Assembly (NCBI GenBank): GCA_963978905.1 | Contig: OZ022256.1 | Coordinates: forward strand, 30,157,426-30,221,425 | Direction of reading: 5' to 3' | Source: Trichostrongylus colubriformis | Lineage: Eukaryota > Nematoda > Chromadorea > Rhabditida > Trichostrongylidae | DNA: 64,000 nucleotides | Part shown: piece by piece, positions 54,322 to 64,000 of the stretch | How positions within the stretch are numbered: the first letter of the stretch is position 1 | Layout of the letters: the number at the start of each line of letters is the position of its first letter | Position numbers and translations under genes: made by a program | The notes under the pieces: model-generated | Seen by the model: only the letters and a program-made list of their open reading frames with translations | The model's database searches: none | Told to the model about the DNA's origin: nothing

Positions 54322-54323
54322 TA

Positions 54324-57300
54324 TTTAATGGAAGGGGGTTGTGATGCCATCGCAAAGACGTGGAAGACCTTTTCACTGATACCTTTTGTGCTTGCTGTTA
54401 TGGAAGGAGTAACTCGTCACCCGAACCTCAAAGAGGGGACTTATGTGTCTTCTAGGAGGAAATGCGATTTCCCTCGGTGAAATGAGGACGATCCTCAAAA
54501 TCACGAGGCAAATTCTGTGGACGCAATGATGGATTCTAGTCGTAAAGTTTTTCCTAAACACATATGCATAAGGGATAGTTTCCCCGGGAGTGAACAGTGA
54601 ACGATCGCTATGTATTTCCTAATATCTGCTGAATTCAGGGTTTTTCGCGGATTTTTCATTATTGCTGTTGAGCTGAGTTCTGATCATTTGGTTATCGAAG
54701 GAACTCAGTCGCTCGGTGCAGCCAAACTACGCCAATGATCAAAGCTCGACGCTTGCGTACACATTCTCGTATGCTATAGCTTCGAGAGAAGAAAATTCTT
54801 CATCATTCAGTTATCAGTCAAGTACCTTTTAAAGTCACATACATTATTTATATCATTTCTGAATACTATCACTAACTATAAAGGCAGGAGAACCATTTGA
54901 GTGTTCTTGGCTCTGGTATGCCCATTGAAATACCATTGAATGACATGAACAGTGTAGTATCGTCAAAGTACTTTTCTGAAACTTTTCTGATTCTGCCTCT
55001 CTCTCCTAAGCAGCTCACGTTGTGCCAAATAATTCATACATGATCTAGCCTCTTGTTCTCGACTCAACCTTTGTTGCATGCACCTTTCATGCAGCCCATG
55101 ACGTACATAGATATATGGATTCAGGGTCAAGCATGGTTCGGGGAAATGCCGCCATCCTCTTCCCAAATGGATAGGAGTACAGGTCCTAGGAAAGATGTCG
55201 GGGTGGTAGAAGAGCAAGAGAATCCTGCCGAGGAGTTCAGGATCTCGGAAATCACCTCGAAAAAAAAATGAGGTTTCGCCCCCTTCCTCAGCACAACCTT
55301 GCCTCAGTAAATACGACAGTCTTCGACGCCAATCTTCGCTGTTGTCCTCATGAATCGAAATGATTAGAGATGTTGTGTGGAATGAATTGACCGAGCACTT
55401 AGAAATTTTTTGTTTCCTTAGCAAGAATGTTAAATTTTGTATGTTTTCATGCGGTGACAAATTGAGCTCCCGTCGCATGTGGGATCAGTTTCCATCTTAT
55501 CATTCTTGATACCTTCTTGTGCACCGTATGATGTTCATAGTCTTTACTTTGCAAACGTCGTGTTAATCGCTAATAAGGGTGTTAACGTCTCAGTAATTGG
55601 GATTTGCGCGGTGCCCAATGGTGCCATGATGTAGTTTGTTCTCATAGGTGTTATAATCAAAACAAACCATGACACTTCTTTCTAGCTGAAGCGTTTGCCA
55701 TGATTGAGAGAAGGCGAGGCGTCGTCTCAGTGCTTATTGCGCGCAGGTTGTACGGGGGGTGCTGCGTTGGTCTTTGATGCGGGAAGCGTACGGTAGTTTC
55801 ACTTTCGTTTTCTTTGCTTCGCTGATTACAGTAGCCCCACCCGCTCGGACTCCTTTACGAGCGTCGTTCTCTCCATTTCCAGTATCGTAGCGAGAACTGC
55901 TCGACTGCTCTCGACTGCCATAATCACCTTGGCAGTCTCCGAACGCGCTCCTGATGCGCTTGTCCGGCAGGCTCTTCTACCATTCTTAACAAATTCTTCA
56001 CAAATTCACCTTGATCCTGCAGCTGTAAAAAGTGGAACGCGTCCTGGCATGGTGCCACAGCCCGCAGTTCTTTGACAAATTATGAAGGTTGTACTCGCTG
56101 GTGCTTTGCGTCACGGTCATCGATATCGTCCGTGTCATTGATGCAAGATAAACGATCTCGGCAAATTTTATGGTACGTTCATGAAAATGCATGCTAGTCG
56201 GCTCGTTTGCGGGATTTCTCCACGTACGCAGCACTAGGAATACATTATCTTTCCGTACTGAAGCGTATTGCTCTCACGATGTCCTCATTCCTGCACTTCT
56301 GCCATATCTATGAGCGATCGTTCGATCTTCTAAGACCTGTTCTGTAAACGTCTGTTGCGTCAACTGTGCTGCTTTGTCGGGTCCGTCTGTTCTCAGCACG
56401 TATCCACACAGAGAACAAACGCACAGGATGGCTCGGGGATGTCAGGCTCATTTTCGGGGGCCATCAACAGAAATTCTTTGCAGAGCGGATATTGCACGCA
56501 GGCGATTGCGCCTATCGATATCTCCAGTTTCATTGAAGACTTGTTTGTCATTCATCTGCCGTTGCTGCTGACCTTGCCGTGGCCCTATTCTGCCGTTTGT
56601 TTCTCTTAAATGGCGCGTTCCTTACGCAGAGGAGGCGCCTACGATGTAAACTACGTGTTTTCTCAACTGATGCGGGCTTGCTTTCAACGAATGTTTGTTT
56701 ACTACCCGCATCTGTTTACTATTGTTTACTTACGGCTGCTCTGTGACAGATACGTTGAATCTTTCTGAGGCTCCTCTGTGCAACTATTTGTAACTTATAT
56801 CTTTTCTTGTGTTCCAAAAAAATGTAAAAACGCTCATAGTAGCCTTAATCGCACAGGAACTCCTGTTTATCACCCGTGGCACTTTTTCCATTTTTTCACG
56901 TATCATGCTCATCAATCAGCCGTCTGATGTCATGCTGCTCCAGTCTGGCAGGGGACTCTGATATGTGCCTGCGTCTCAGAGTTCTCCGCTGATGTTTCAG
57001 GTTTTAGCCCTAAAACAACTTCTCTAAGTGTACCTCCTTTATTCGTTCGAAAAATAATTTCCAGAACGAACAGCCCAGATCCTAAAAATGAGCTTGAGTC
57101 TTCTTCGCCGCAAGTACACTCGAAAAAGTCCGAGAATTCAAAATGAGTTCAAAAGTCCTGACATCTTTTTCCATTTTTTCTAGGAATGCCCAATTACGGC
57201 GCTGGCTACGTGAATGGGTCATCGCGCGCGACTTGTTCCTTGCTGGTCCCGTTGTGAGTTGGCCCATCAGCGCATCTGCAGATCAGCGAGGAACTTGTCG

Positions 57301-57924
57301 CGCGTGGTGACCCTATTTGCCTGGGCCAGCGATAAATGGGCCGTCCTGACGCACGCACGTTTACCTCTACCGGACAAGATGGTCTGAACGATGTGAGCTT
57401 ATCATTGAAAAATGCTTAGGAAGCACATGCCATCCCGCAAGCCTGACAACCTTGGACCCTCATTACTCCGCACGCGACACCTGGGTGTATCTATTAGCAG
57501 GTCGTCGCAGGCGTCGGGATGTTGCTCGCATTGCAGCTTGCTTACATCTGCCACGCCGAGTTGTGTGTACATGTGCATTGTCGATTTTTCTGTTTGGATA
57601 CGGGCCGATTCATCACTCTCTCATTACTTGTGTAACAGCTTATGTTGCACGAACCCGTTGATATCCCTCGCTTTGCTCTCATACACTCAACTGCTCGTCT
57701 CCCAACTTACATGATGATGATGTCATCCATGGCTGGCTGCTGTACGTCGCATAAATCGTAGACGATTGATGGAACAGTACATGTTTTCATGCCAAGGCTG
57801 TGTACTTTGCATCAAATCATTGACTTTTTGTATTCCGTCGATTTCTCCTGTTATTTCTGACACGTAACACTACCGATTCTCCGCCCCATACAATTCCGAA
57901 CTTGAAGCAGACTCTGTTTTGCAG
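54324..57924. other. Upstream region of the PP1 regulatory subunit gene, no other supported gene
   Basis: Apart from the doubtful minus-strand frame at 54963-55478 no exon is convincing. A GC-richer zone at about 55700-55970 and another at about 57180-57480 could hold promoter or 5' untranslated sequence for the downstream gene, but no defined motif was identified. Confidence 0.4.
54963..55478 (-). CDS. Uncertain open frame, possible exon of an unknown gene
   Basis: A 171-codon frame with ATG at 55476-55478 on the minus strand and a stop at 54963. The C-terminal part is protein-like and charged (REQEARSCMNYLAQRELLRR, then a basic tail) and follows a TTTCCTAG that could be a splice acceptor (about 55194). 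The N-terminal half contains a poly-T/Phe stretch that looks intronic. I do not recognise a family, and chance is a real alternative. Confidence 0.25.
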   Translation of the reverse strand: MRRELNLSPHENIQNLTFLLRKQKISKCSVNSFHTTSLIISIHEDNSEDWRRRLSYLLRQGCAEEGGETSFFFRGDFRDPELLGRILLLFYHPDIFPRTCTPIHLGRGWRHFPEPCLTLNPYIYVRHGLHERCMQQRLSREQEARSCMNYLAQRELLRRERQNQKSFRKVL

Positions 57925-58133
57925 ACCGTTGGCGAGTTGCCTCTGTGCAACCGTGTCTTCAAGTGACCCCAGCTTCAAATCACATCTCACTCTACGGGAC
58001 GTCGATGGAAACATCTTCAATTGCAACTGGCGATGCCTTCAAATTCGACGCACTCTATGCTGCCACAGTAGATGTGCAGCGTAAGAAGCTGGAGCTTAAG
58101 CTGAACACAACGAGGACTGAAAATCTGTGCACG
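57925..58133 (+). CDS. Exon 1 (or first visible exon) of the PP1 regulatory subunit gene
   Basis: Preceded by TGTTTTGCAG and followed by GTAAGT. It ends in phase 0. The likely start is ATG 58005 (METSSIATGDAFKFDALY). The frame is also open back to 57925, so the acceptor could be a cis-splice or a spliced-leader site. Confidence 0.72.
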
Positions 58134-61100
58134 GTAAGTCCGATACTCAGAACTCTGTCTAAACCTTACGGGTAACGAATACTTTATTAGGCTTGTTGGG
58201 CAGGATCACTACTGCGACTTTTCCTGAGCACTTAATCTCCTGCTCATGCTCAGTCCACGAGCGAAGTGACTTGTCTAGTGGAAGCGAACTCCTGTCCTGC
58301 CTATAATAAAAGCATTGAAAAGCACATATCGCTATAATTAGGTTAGCCGACTACCTCCTGGAGTAGTAAGCTCTTGAGTAACTGTCCACTACGAACCCTT
58401 TTTACGCTGCCACGGTAAGAGTCACGGAGCTACACTCGCTCGAACCCACTATTGGCACCCCGTTTTAGCTCAGCTAAGGAAGCTCAAGTCGGAATGTTAG
58501 ACTGGGTCAAGCAGGTGACGGCGCAAACAGTGCATCTAAATACCTACCCATGGATAATGCCCCAAAGAAAGGAGGTAAATCGACAAAATCTCATTATCGC
58601 GAGGTGCGCCATCGTTCACATACATACAGTAGCGTCGAAAATATATGCACTTGCGGATTCTAACCATAACCTTGGTCGACGTTTACATTTCTCACACAAT
58701 TTGTGTTCTGAAGGCAATTGGCACTCAATGAAGCAAGCTATCTGAGCTGGGTGGGGCGCAGGGTGAAAACTGAAAAATTTATTTGACTGAAGACTCTGGA
58801 AATGACCAAACCTTTCAATAATTCGATAAGCAATAAAAAGCTTACGAGCTTATAAGCTTATAGGACTTTGTTACACGTCATTTTGAATCATGACAGCACT
58901 CTCAGCATAGAAAGAGGCACGTAGTTGGTCATTTTCAGAGATTTCGGTTGAATAAATTTTCACCCTTCACTCTGCACCCCACACTGCTGGTGTGCTTTGC
59001 TTCATTGAGTACCAAACCTTCAAACACAGAAAAGTTGAATGCGAAATGTTAACGTCGACCGAAGTTATGGTTAGAATTCAAAATCGCATATATTTTTGAC
59101 CGCTGCTGTACATGGAATGCCACTTCCCTGCTCTATGACATGGCCAAACCTTTCAAAAAAATCAAGCGTTCCGTTGGTATTCTCGTTCTCGTCAGGTAGT
59201 TGGAGAGCCTTGCGACTAATGGCGTCATGGAGTGACATAAACTCTTTGTATTTTGTTGAATACCATTGATTCCATTCGGTTGAATGAGACGTCTGCCTAG
59301 CTGTTCTTGTTCCAGTACGATCCACCATCACCGTGCTACAGTAACCCAACAGACAGTGAACCGCCATCACCGGACTCGGGTTTCTCGTCCGACGAGAATG
59401 TATCGCCTCTCTCACGAAGGTATGTCATTGTTATCGTGTTCGAAACCACTTGCAAATATCAATCTTTCTGTACGGTTATATTCACTAATGCGGGTAACGT
59501 TGACTGGATTGGAGAAGACTCTTTTCTTAATCCTTGTACCGTCTACACGAGACCTTGAAGAAAGTGTCCTCTGTTCAGCACGATTCTCCACCACGCCCCA
59601 AATTGGAGCAAGATATGGGTGAAGATGAAAGGACAATCTTGAAGAGTTCAGCTGAGAACCGCTAGAAAGCCCTGGTTCTGTTACCCTTACCCTTCACCCT
59701 GGTGGGAGGGTTCTCTGAGATACTTTCTAAGTCTGCAGTGGTTCACGTCGGCGATTTTTCTCTGCAAAAAGTGAAGAGACTAGTGTTTGGTCGCACCTGA
59801 TGTAACGATTCGCAACAGCGACTGCTAGTGGTTTTACGGTTGTCGACGAAATTCGACATGTCCCCAATCTCTGCTCTCGACCACACTCAAAAGAGAATGT
59901 CAGTTCCTCTGTGAGACCATGGGTAAAGGTGACAATACATCCTAGGATATCCTTTTGTCCAAGGCACATGCCCACAGAAACCAAGCGCGAGCAATTTGAT
60001 CAGTTTAATAAGCGTCGACCATGAACTTTGACGACGACGAGCGCTATTCACGGCGCTGCGTCGTCCCTGGATCGCGCCTGTGTGTGTGTGAGAAAGATCC
60101 AGTTCTTGTCTGTTGAGAATGATGCATATTAATTGTTTGTTTACCACGATACTACCCACTGCGTATTTGGGCCATTTATCTCCTCTCTCTCAACGGACGC
60201 ATTTGTTTTGAAGTATTAGTACTACCCTGGTAGAGTTACGCATAAGCAGTTTTTAGGGTTACAGTGGTCGCTCTATCTGAGACAAAGATCTATGGAGTTC
60301 ATTCCTACAGGATTACCCGTAGCTGAAGGAAGTAGTCTTTCAGTTGCACGGAAGGAACCAACGGTTCGTATAGAAAGAACTGGGGCCTCATCGAGATTGC
60401 TACCCATATGTACGGTAATGGGCTCTGTTCTCTGATGGGTACACCGAGGAAATTGCTATCTTCTGAAAGTGATTTTTGTTGTTACGGTGCCTGCAGCGAT
60501 AAATATTTGCTAGCACCTGAGAGCCACTTATCATGTTGACGAGATATCATAAAAACATTTTTTCTACCAACAAAGCGCATAAGGTTCCGTGACAAATAAG
60601 AAGAATATCGGAGTGAGACAACGGAGTACAATCATTGCTATTCCGTCAGAATCTTTCTAGCGATAAATTGCGCTGCTTCTTTATAAAAGTGCACGTTCGT
60701 ATACATATTCATGTTGGTAATGATTAGCGCGATACATTAGTGCTTTCACTGTCTGCCCAATGGGCACAGTCCTCTTCATGATGTAGCTAGCCCAGGACTG
60801 AAATCCAAAGCCACCGGCAGCTATATGACAGTTGAGAAAAGGGTATGGGTTCACTACAGACTACTAAAAATGAACGCGAAAAGTTAGAGGGAAGTTGTGT
60901 GGGTCAGATGGCGATGCAAAGGACTTCCTATGCTTCCTAAAGAACCTTCCTATGCAGGTCTCAAACGTGCACGTTCGCCCCACAAGCGAGTGCATCATTT
61001 CTCCACGTATCGTCGCCACGTATCGCAGATCCGCGTAGCACCGATCAATACTTATGAATGCGGCGCGTTGTACTCTTTGTCCACACACTAATCAAAGGAA

Positions 61101-62930
61101 CGGGATCTGATGTCGAATAGGAAGTGGGATTTCTCTTCAAAATGCTGAGCTTTTTCTGAGTCTGATCTGAAATCATGCACCTGTTGCAAGCGATGAAAAA
61201 CAAGACGTATCATTTTTCAGGGAGACAAGAAACCATACATTACCGTCGGCCCTACGCCGCTCTCGATCAAAGGCGTGTGCGAAGCGTGTACGTTTCGCCG
61301 ACGCTCTTGGTCTAGACTTGGAAAAGCGTCAGTACTTCACGGAAAAGGAATCGAACCTGTGGGTTTTGCAATTTCTCAGTACTTCCTTTCATGATAGTCG
61401 AGTACATACCATTCTTAGTGGGGGAAACAAAATGGTTAACGATAGTATTTTCAGTTTCCCTACACCACCATCTTCTCCAACACCTGGACATCGTCTAGTA
61501 CTGTCCAATTTCGCGTACTGTTCTGAGTCCGAATATAATGAACGGGCTCGTGATCAAATGGTGTGTTTGTCGAAGCTACGCGTACATGGTCACACCATAA
61601 ATGGCCAGGTCAATGTTGCCAACATCGCCTTTTCTAAAGAGGTATGTGGAACTGATAACCCCTGGATCGTTTTTCGTTGAACTTAAAATAGCTTGCCATT
61701 TCAGGTTGCTATTCGTTACACAACAACCAACTGGGCCACTCACGATGAAGTTGCCGCGACCTACGGACATAATGTCTTCGGTGCCGACAACGTTGATGCC
61801 TTTGTGTTCTCTATGATGCTTCCCGCAGATATAAAGGTTTGTCAAAAGTCTTTTGCTGTCTTCTACCTTACTAGTGAGCTACCGAGGTGATTGGGGCGAC
61901 TCAGCGCTTATGGGATATTCCTTGCGTGTTGTGTCTATGAACCTTTGTATGAATGGGATTAAAAGGGAGACCTTTGAGATTGCTCAGAGAAATACTGAAC
62001 CTCAGAAAAGGCCTGGATAAGAATCGCAATGTTTTGAAATCTGGAAAGTTTTGTGGAAAAAAACTAATGGTGAAGCCGTTCATGTTATCGCATTAAATCT
62101 CAATACCTGTTCCTACTATTACGATAGATTATCATACATCGTCAGAGCATGGAAAACTCCCAATGTCCTGCACGAAACTTGTAAAAGTTAGTAGTTTATT
62201 AACGCAGTGAAGCTCCGAGTATGGGTAGTTTTATGCCAACCATCACTTGGCAACTTTCAAAAAGGTAGGGCAGGAGCAGATGTGGGTCAATGAGGATGCG
62301 TAGTGTCTAGGTGAATTTACATTTCTCCTTAAAGGGGCTCTATTTCTTCCTTTGAACCTAGACCACTCGAGAGTCTACTCTGAATAGTAACTGGCTAAAC
62401 GTGGGAGAGTAGCGACAATCGCTTCTCGAAGGTTTTAGGCCGATTTTGAACTGCTTAATAAAATGATGTCCATCTAGCTTCCTGATGAGCGTCGTGCTAA
62501 TAATCTCGTCCTGACTGGGTGCAAGCATTTGCGAGAGCATTGAAATGTGCCCGGCGGCTGAATGCCGTACTTCCTGTCGTGCAGTAAACTTTAGTTCCCA
62601 CTGGTTTTACCCAAATCTCTGCTCTGACTTGTCGCACTTCACAAGCTACTGTTTCAGGGAGGACAATGCCAGTTTTGTGTTCGTTTCACCGTGAACGGCA
62701 GCGAGTTCTGGGACAACAACTCGGGCAACAATTACTGTGTGGACGTCGTTCCGGACAACTCATCTCCTCCATCATCATGTGATGGTTTTCCCGTATCTAA
62801 AGCAAATGCAGTAGCCGGTACCTGCACATTCTTCACTCCTCGTCGCTTACGTCGTTGGGGAAGAGCTCAGGAGGAATCGGACGATGAGAGCTCACGTGTG
62901 TACATCCCTCGCCGTAGAATTGCGCTGTAG
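57925..62930 (+). CDS. Glycogen-targeting regulatory subunit of protein phosphatase 1 (PPP1R3-like, CBM21 domain), five exons
   Basis: A spliced gene of exons 57925-58133, 59316-59419, 61221-61641, 61705-61836 and 62658-62930, with T-rich CAG acceptors, GTAAGT/GTATGT/GTTTGT donors and compatible phases throughout. From ATG 58005 it gives about 352 residues. Exon 2 is Ser/Pro-rich. Exon 3 holds the PP1-docking motif KRVRFADALG (RVxF, 61285-61296) and the start of the CBM21 domain (GQVNVANIAFSKE). Exon 4 supplies VAIRYTTTNWATHDEVAATY and exon 5 FCVRFTVNG then WDNNSGNNY (62709-62735), the signature end of CBM21. Proteins of this type tether PP1 to glycogen and promote glycogen synthase dephosphorylation in the cytosol. 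Intron 1 contains a fold-back element. The start is uncertain: exon 1 is open upstream of 58005, so either a further 5' exon or SL trans-splicing at 57924 is possible. Confidence 0.9.
58620..59120. mobile_element. Fold-back element inside intron 1 of the PP1 regulatory subunit gene
   Basis: The left arm from about 58620 (AAAATATATGC, TTCTAACCATAACC, GTCGACGTTTACATTTC, CACTCAATGAAGCAA, GGTGGGG, AAATGACCAA) pairs in order with complements on the right arm to about 59120. The arms are about 200 bp with moderate mismatch. The centre is an AAGCTTATAAGC-type palindrome near 58836-58862. Confidence 0.82.
59316..59419 (+). CDS. Exon 2 of the PP1 regulatory subunit gene
   Basis: Bounded by TTGTTCCAG and GTATGT, 104 bases, entering in phase 0 and leaving two bases of a split Arg codon. 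It encodes YDPPSPCYSNPTDSEPPSPD and then SGFSSDE, a linker rich in Ser-Pro sites that could be phosphorylated. Confidence 0.85.
59420..61220 (+). other. Intron 2 of the PP1 regulatory subunit gene
   Basis: An intron of about 1.8 kb by the splice model. Open frames inside are short and featureless, and no fold-back or other element was recognised in it. Confidence 0.7.
61221..61641 (+). CDS. Exon 3 of the PP1 regulatory subunit gene: RVxF motif and start of CBM21
   Basis: Bounded by ATTTTTCAG and GTATGT. The first base completes the split codon from exon 2. It carries KRVRFADALGLDL for PP1 docking, a Ser/Pro stretch (FPTPPSSPTPG) and the first CBM21 strands. Confidence 0.92.
61705..61836 (+). 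CDS. Exon 4 of the PP1 regulatory subunit gene: CBM21 core
   Basis: Bounded by CCATTTCAG and GTTTGT, exactly 44 codons in phase 0. It encodes the CBM21 segment from VAIRYTT to MMLPADIK, including the conserved Trp. Confidence 0.92.
62658..62930 (+). CDS. Exon 5 (last) of the PP1 regulatory subunit gene
   Basis: Follows CTGTTTCAG and ends at TAG 62928-62930. It encodes the CBM21 end with WDNNSGNNY and a Ser/Arg-rich tail ending RRRIAL. No clear AATAAA was found downstream. Confidence 0.92.
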   Translation, partial: GGQCQFCVRFTVNGSEFWDNNSGNNYCVDVVPDNSSPPSSCDGFPVSKANAVAGTCTFFTPRRLRRWGRAQEESDDESSRVYIPRRRIAL

Positions 62931-64000
62931 ATGCTCACTGGTGTGGTGTCAATGTACCAAGTGTGCAGTGTAATTGTGCTTGGTTATTGGCAGCTACCTA
63001 TCCGGAGGTGACTGCCATGCGGGTAGTTATCCCAGTCTCCTCCACTCACTCGCACAAAGTGGGCTCCAGTTTGGTTAACGTCTTTGCGCCTCGATAGAAA
63101 TGTATTTATGCCCTATGACATTACTAAACGTGGTATTACAATGATAACAAAGTTTCACGCGATAGTGAAACCCACTCGCTCAATTTTTCGTGATTAATTT
63201 TGCTACTGATAATGTACTGATGACACGTAATATGTAACAGCCACTTTTATATTTGCTTGTGAACTTCGCATTGGTCGCCTTCGATTGCATTTATTTAGGT
63301 AGTTGTAGTAGTAGCGAATATGCTTACAAGTTGATGGCATTCGGTCGGCCTCCTTGTCTATCGCTTCCGGCTTTCATGTGTAATAAGTCGATTAAACGCC
63401 GGGTTATGCCATTTAAATGATACTTCCGCCAGCTTCATATACTTGCCGGCTGCTTTGTTTTATTCAGTTTGTGCCTTACGATTGTGTTTTTCGTGATCGT
63501 TGCGCGATTTGGTGCCTTTCGCCCATGCCTTACTGCTCGACGATATCTGCTCGAGCAACCATCGCAGCGATCCTCTTCACCACGACTTGTTAACGTGCCC
63601 GTACCCCCCCCCCCAACCCAGGCTTGGCTAATTTGAGTCAGCCAAACACAAATCTCGATGTGATGTCCCTTGCCATATGTGAAATCTCTTGGTCATTTAC
63701 TCTTATCTTGTCAATTCCCTACTTGTCGTTTCGCATGCACTTCTCATTATCTAACCACGACACAACAATAATAACAGGATTGTTTTACGGGTGCGCTGTT
63801 TACAAATATATATTTTCACTGAGATATTTCCATTCGTTCCTAATTTTATTTAGAGATCTTCGTGTGTATTTTCGACATATGAATGCGTATTTTTATGACA
63901 ATAAAATAATCTGACATTAGAGTGGTAATGTCTGGCAAAAGTAGATAGATCACAGTCTTTCAGAAAATTGCTGATAGAACAGCAGAAAGGATTTCTTAAA
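62931..64000. other. 3' flank of the PP1 regulatory subunit gene
   Basis: A+T-rich sequence with a short C run at about 63605-63614. A 96-codon open frame (63624-63914, +) is featureless. No gene or RNA could be supported. Confidence 0.45.

Overview
The window looks like nuclear DNA of a parasitic nematode, most likely a strongylid or hookworm-type worm. Introns end in nematode-style T-rich acceptors (TTTTCAG, GTTTCAG), genes are sparse, intergenic DNA is long and A+T-rich, and remnants of mariner, Tc1-like, RTE-type LINE and BEL/Pao elements are dense. The genus is an inference; no rRNA or mitochondrial marker is present. I found no bacterial-type operon, no CRISPR array and no convincing tRNA gene.

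Layout. At 255-1220 lies the last exon of a gene that begins outside the window; it encodes an acidic, probably disordered protein tail. From 1221 to 7508 I see no supportable gene, only a degenerate repeat of about 170 bp (3205-3860) and a doubtful mariner fragment. From 7509 to 15948 there is an essentially complete BEL/Pao LTR retrotransposon: 367-bp LTRs differing at two positions, a 5-bp AGCAT target duplication, a tRNA-Gly-like primer site, a gag-protease-RT frame, an RT-RNase H-integrase frame, a 25-bp tandem repeat and a third ORF in the position where retroviruses carry env. The third ORF encodes a coiled-coil zinc-knuckle protein, not an envelope. The pol frame is broken exactly at the RT active site by what looks like a 2-bp slippage.

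From 16 to 54 kb the DNA is mostly decayed transposons and fold-back (long inverted repeat) elements. These include two short mariners sharing the same internal deletion (16425-17272, 41705-42558), a head-to-head mariner palindrome (43411-44169), a mariner nested in a Tc1-like element (33128-35728), an RTE LINE tail (about 32420-32900), a terminal-repeat family with two full copies and one stray end (36819, 50920, 52476), and about ten other fold-backs.

From 57925 to 62930 there is one well-supported host gene of five exons on the + strand. It encodes a glycogen-targeting subunit of protein phosphatase 1, with an RVxF PP1-binding motif followed by a CBM21 carbohydrate-binding domain. Its first intron holds a fold-back element of about 500 bp. 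The last 1 kb is 3' flank.

The most interesting material is the BEL/Pao element: its third ORF, its pol-ORF3 tandem repeat, and a strongly one-stranded excess of the word ACGC that runs through leader, coding frames and tandem repeat alike.
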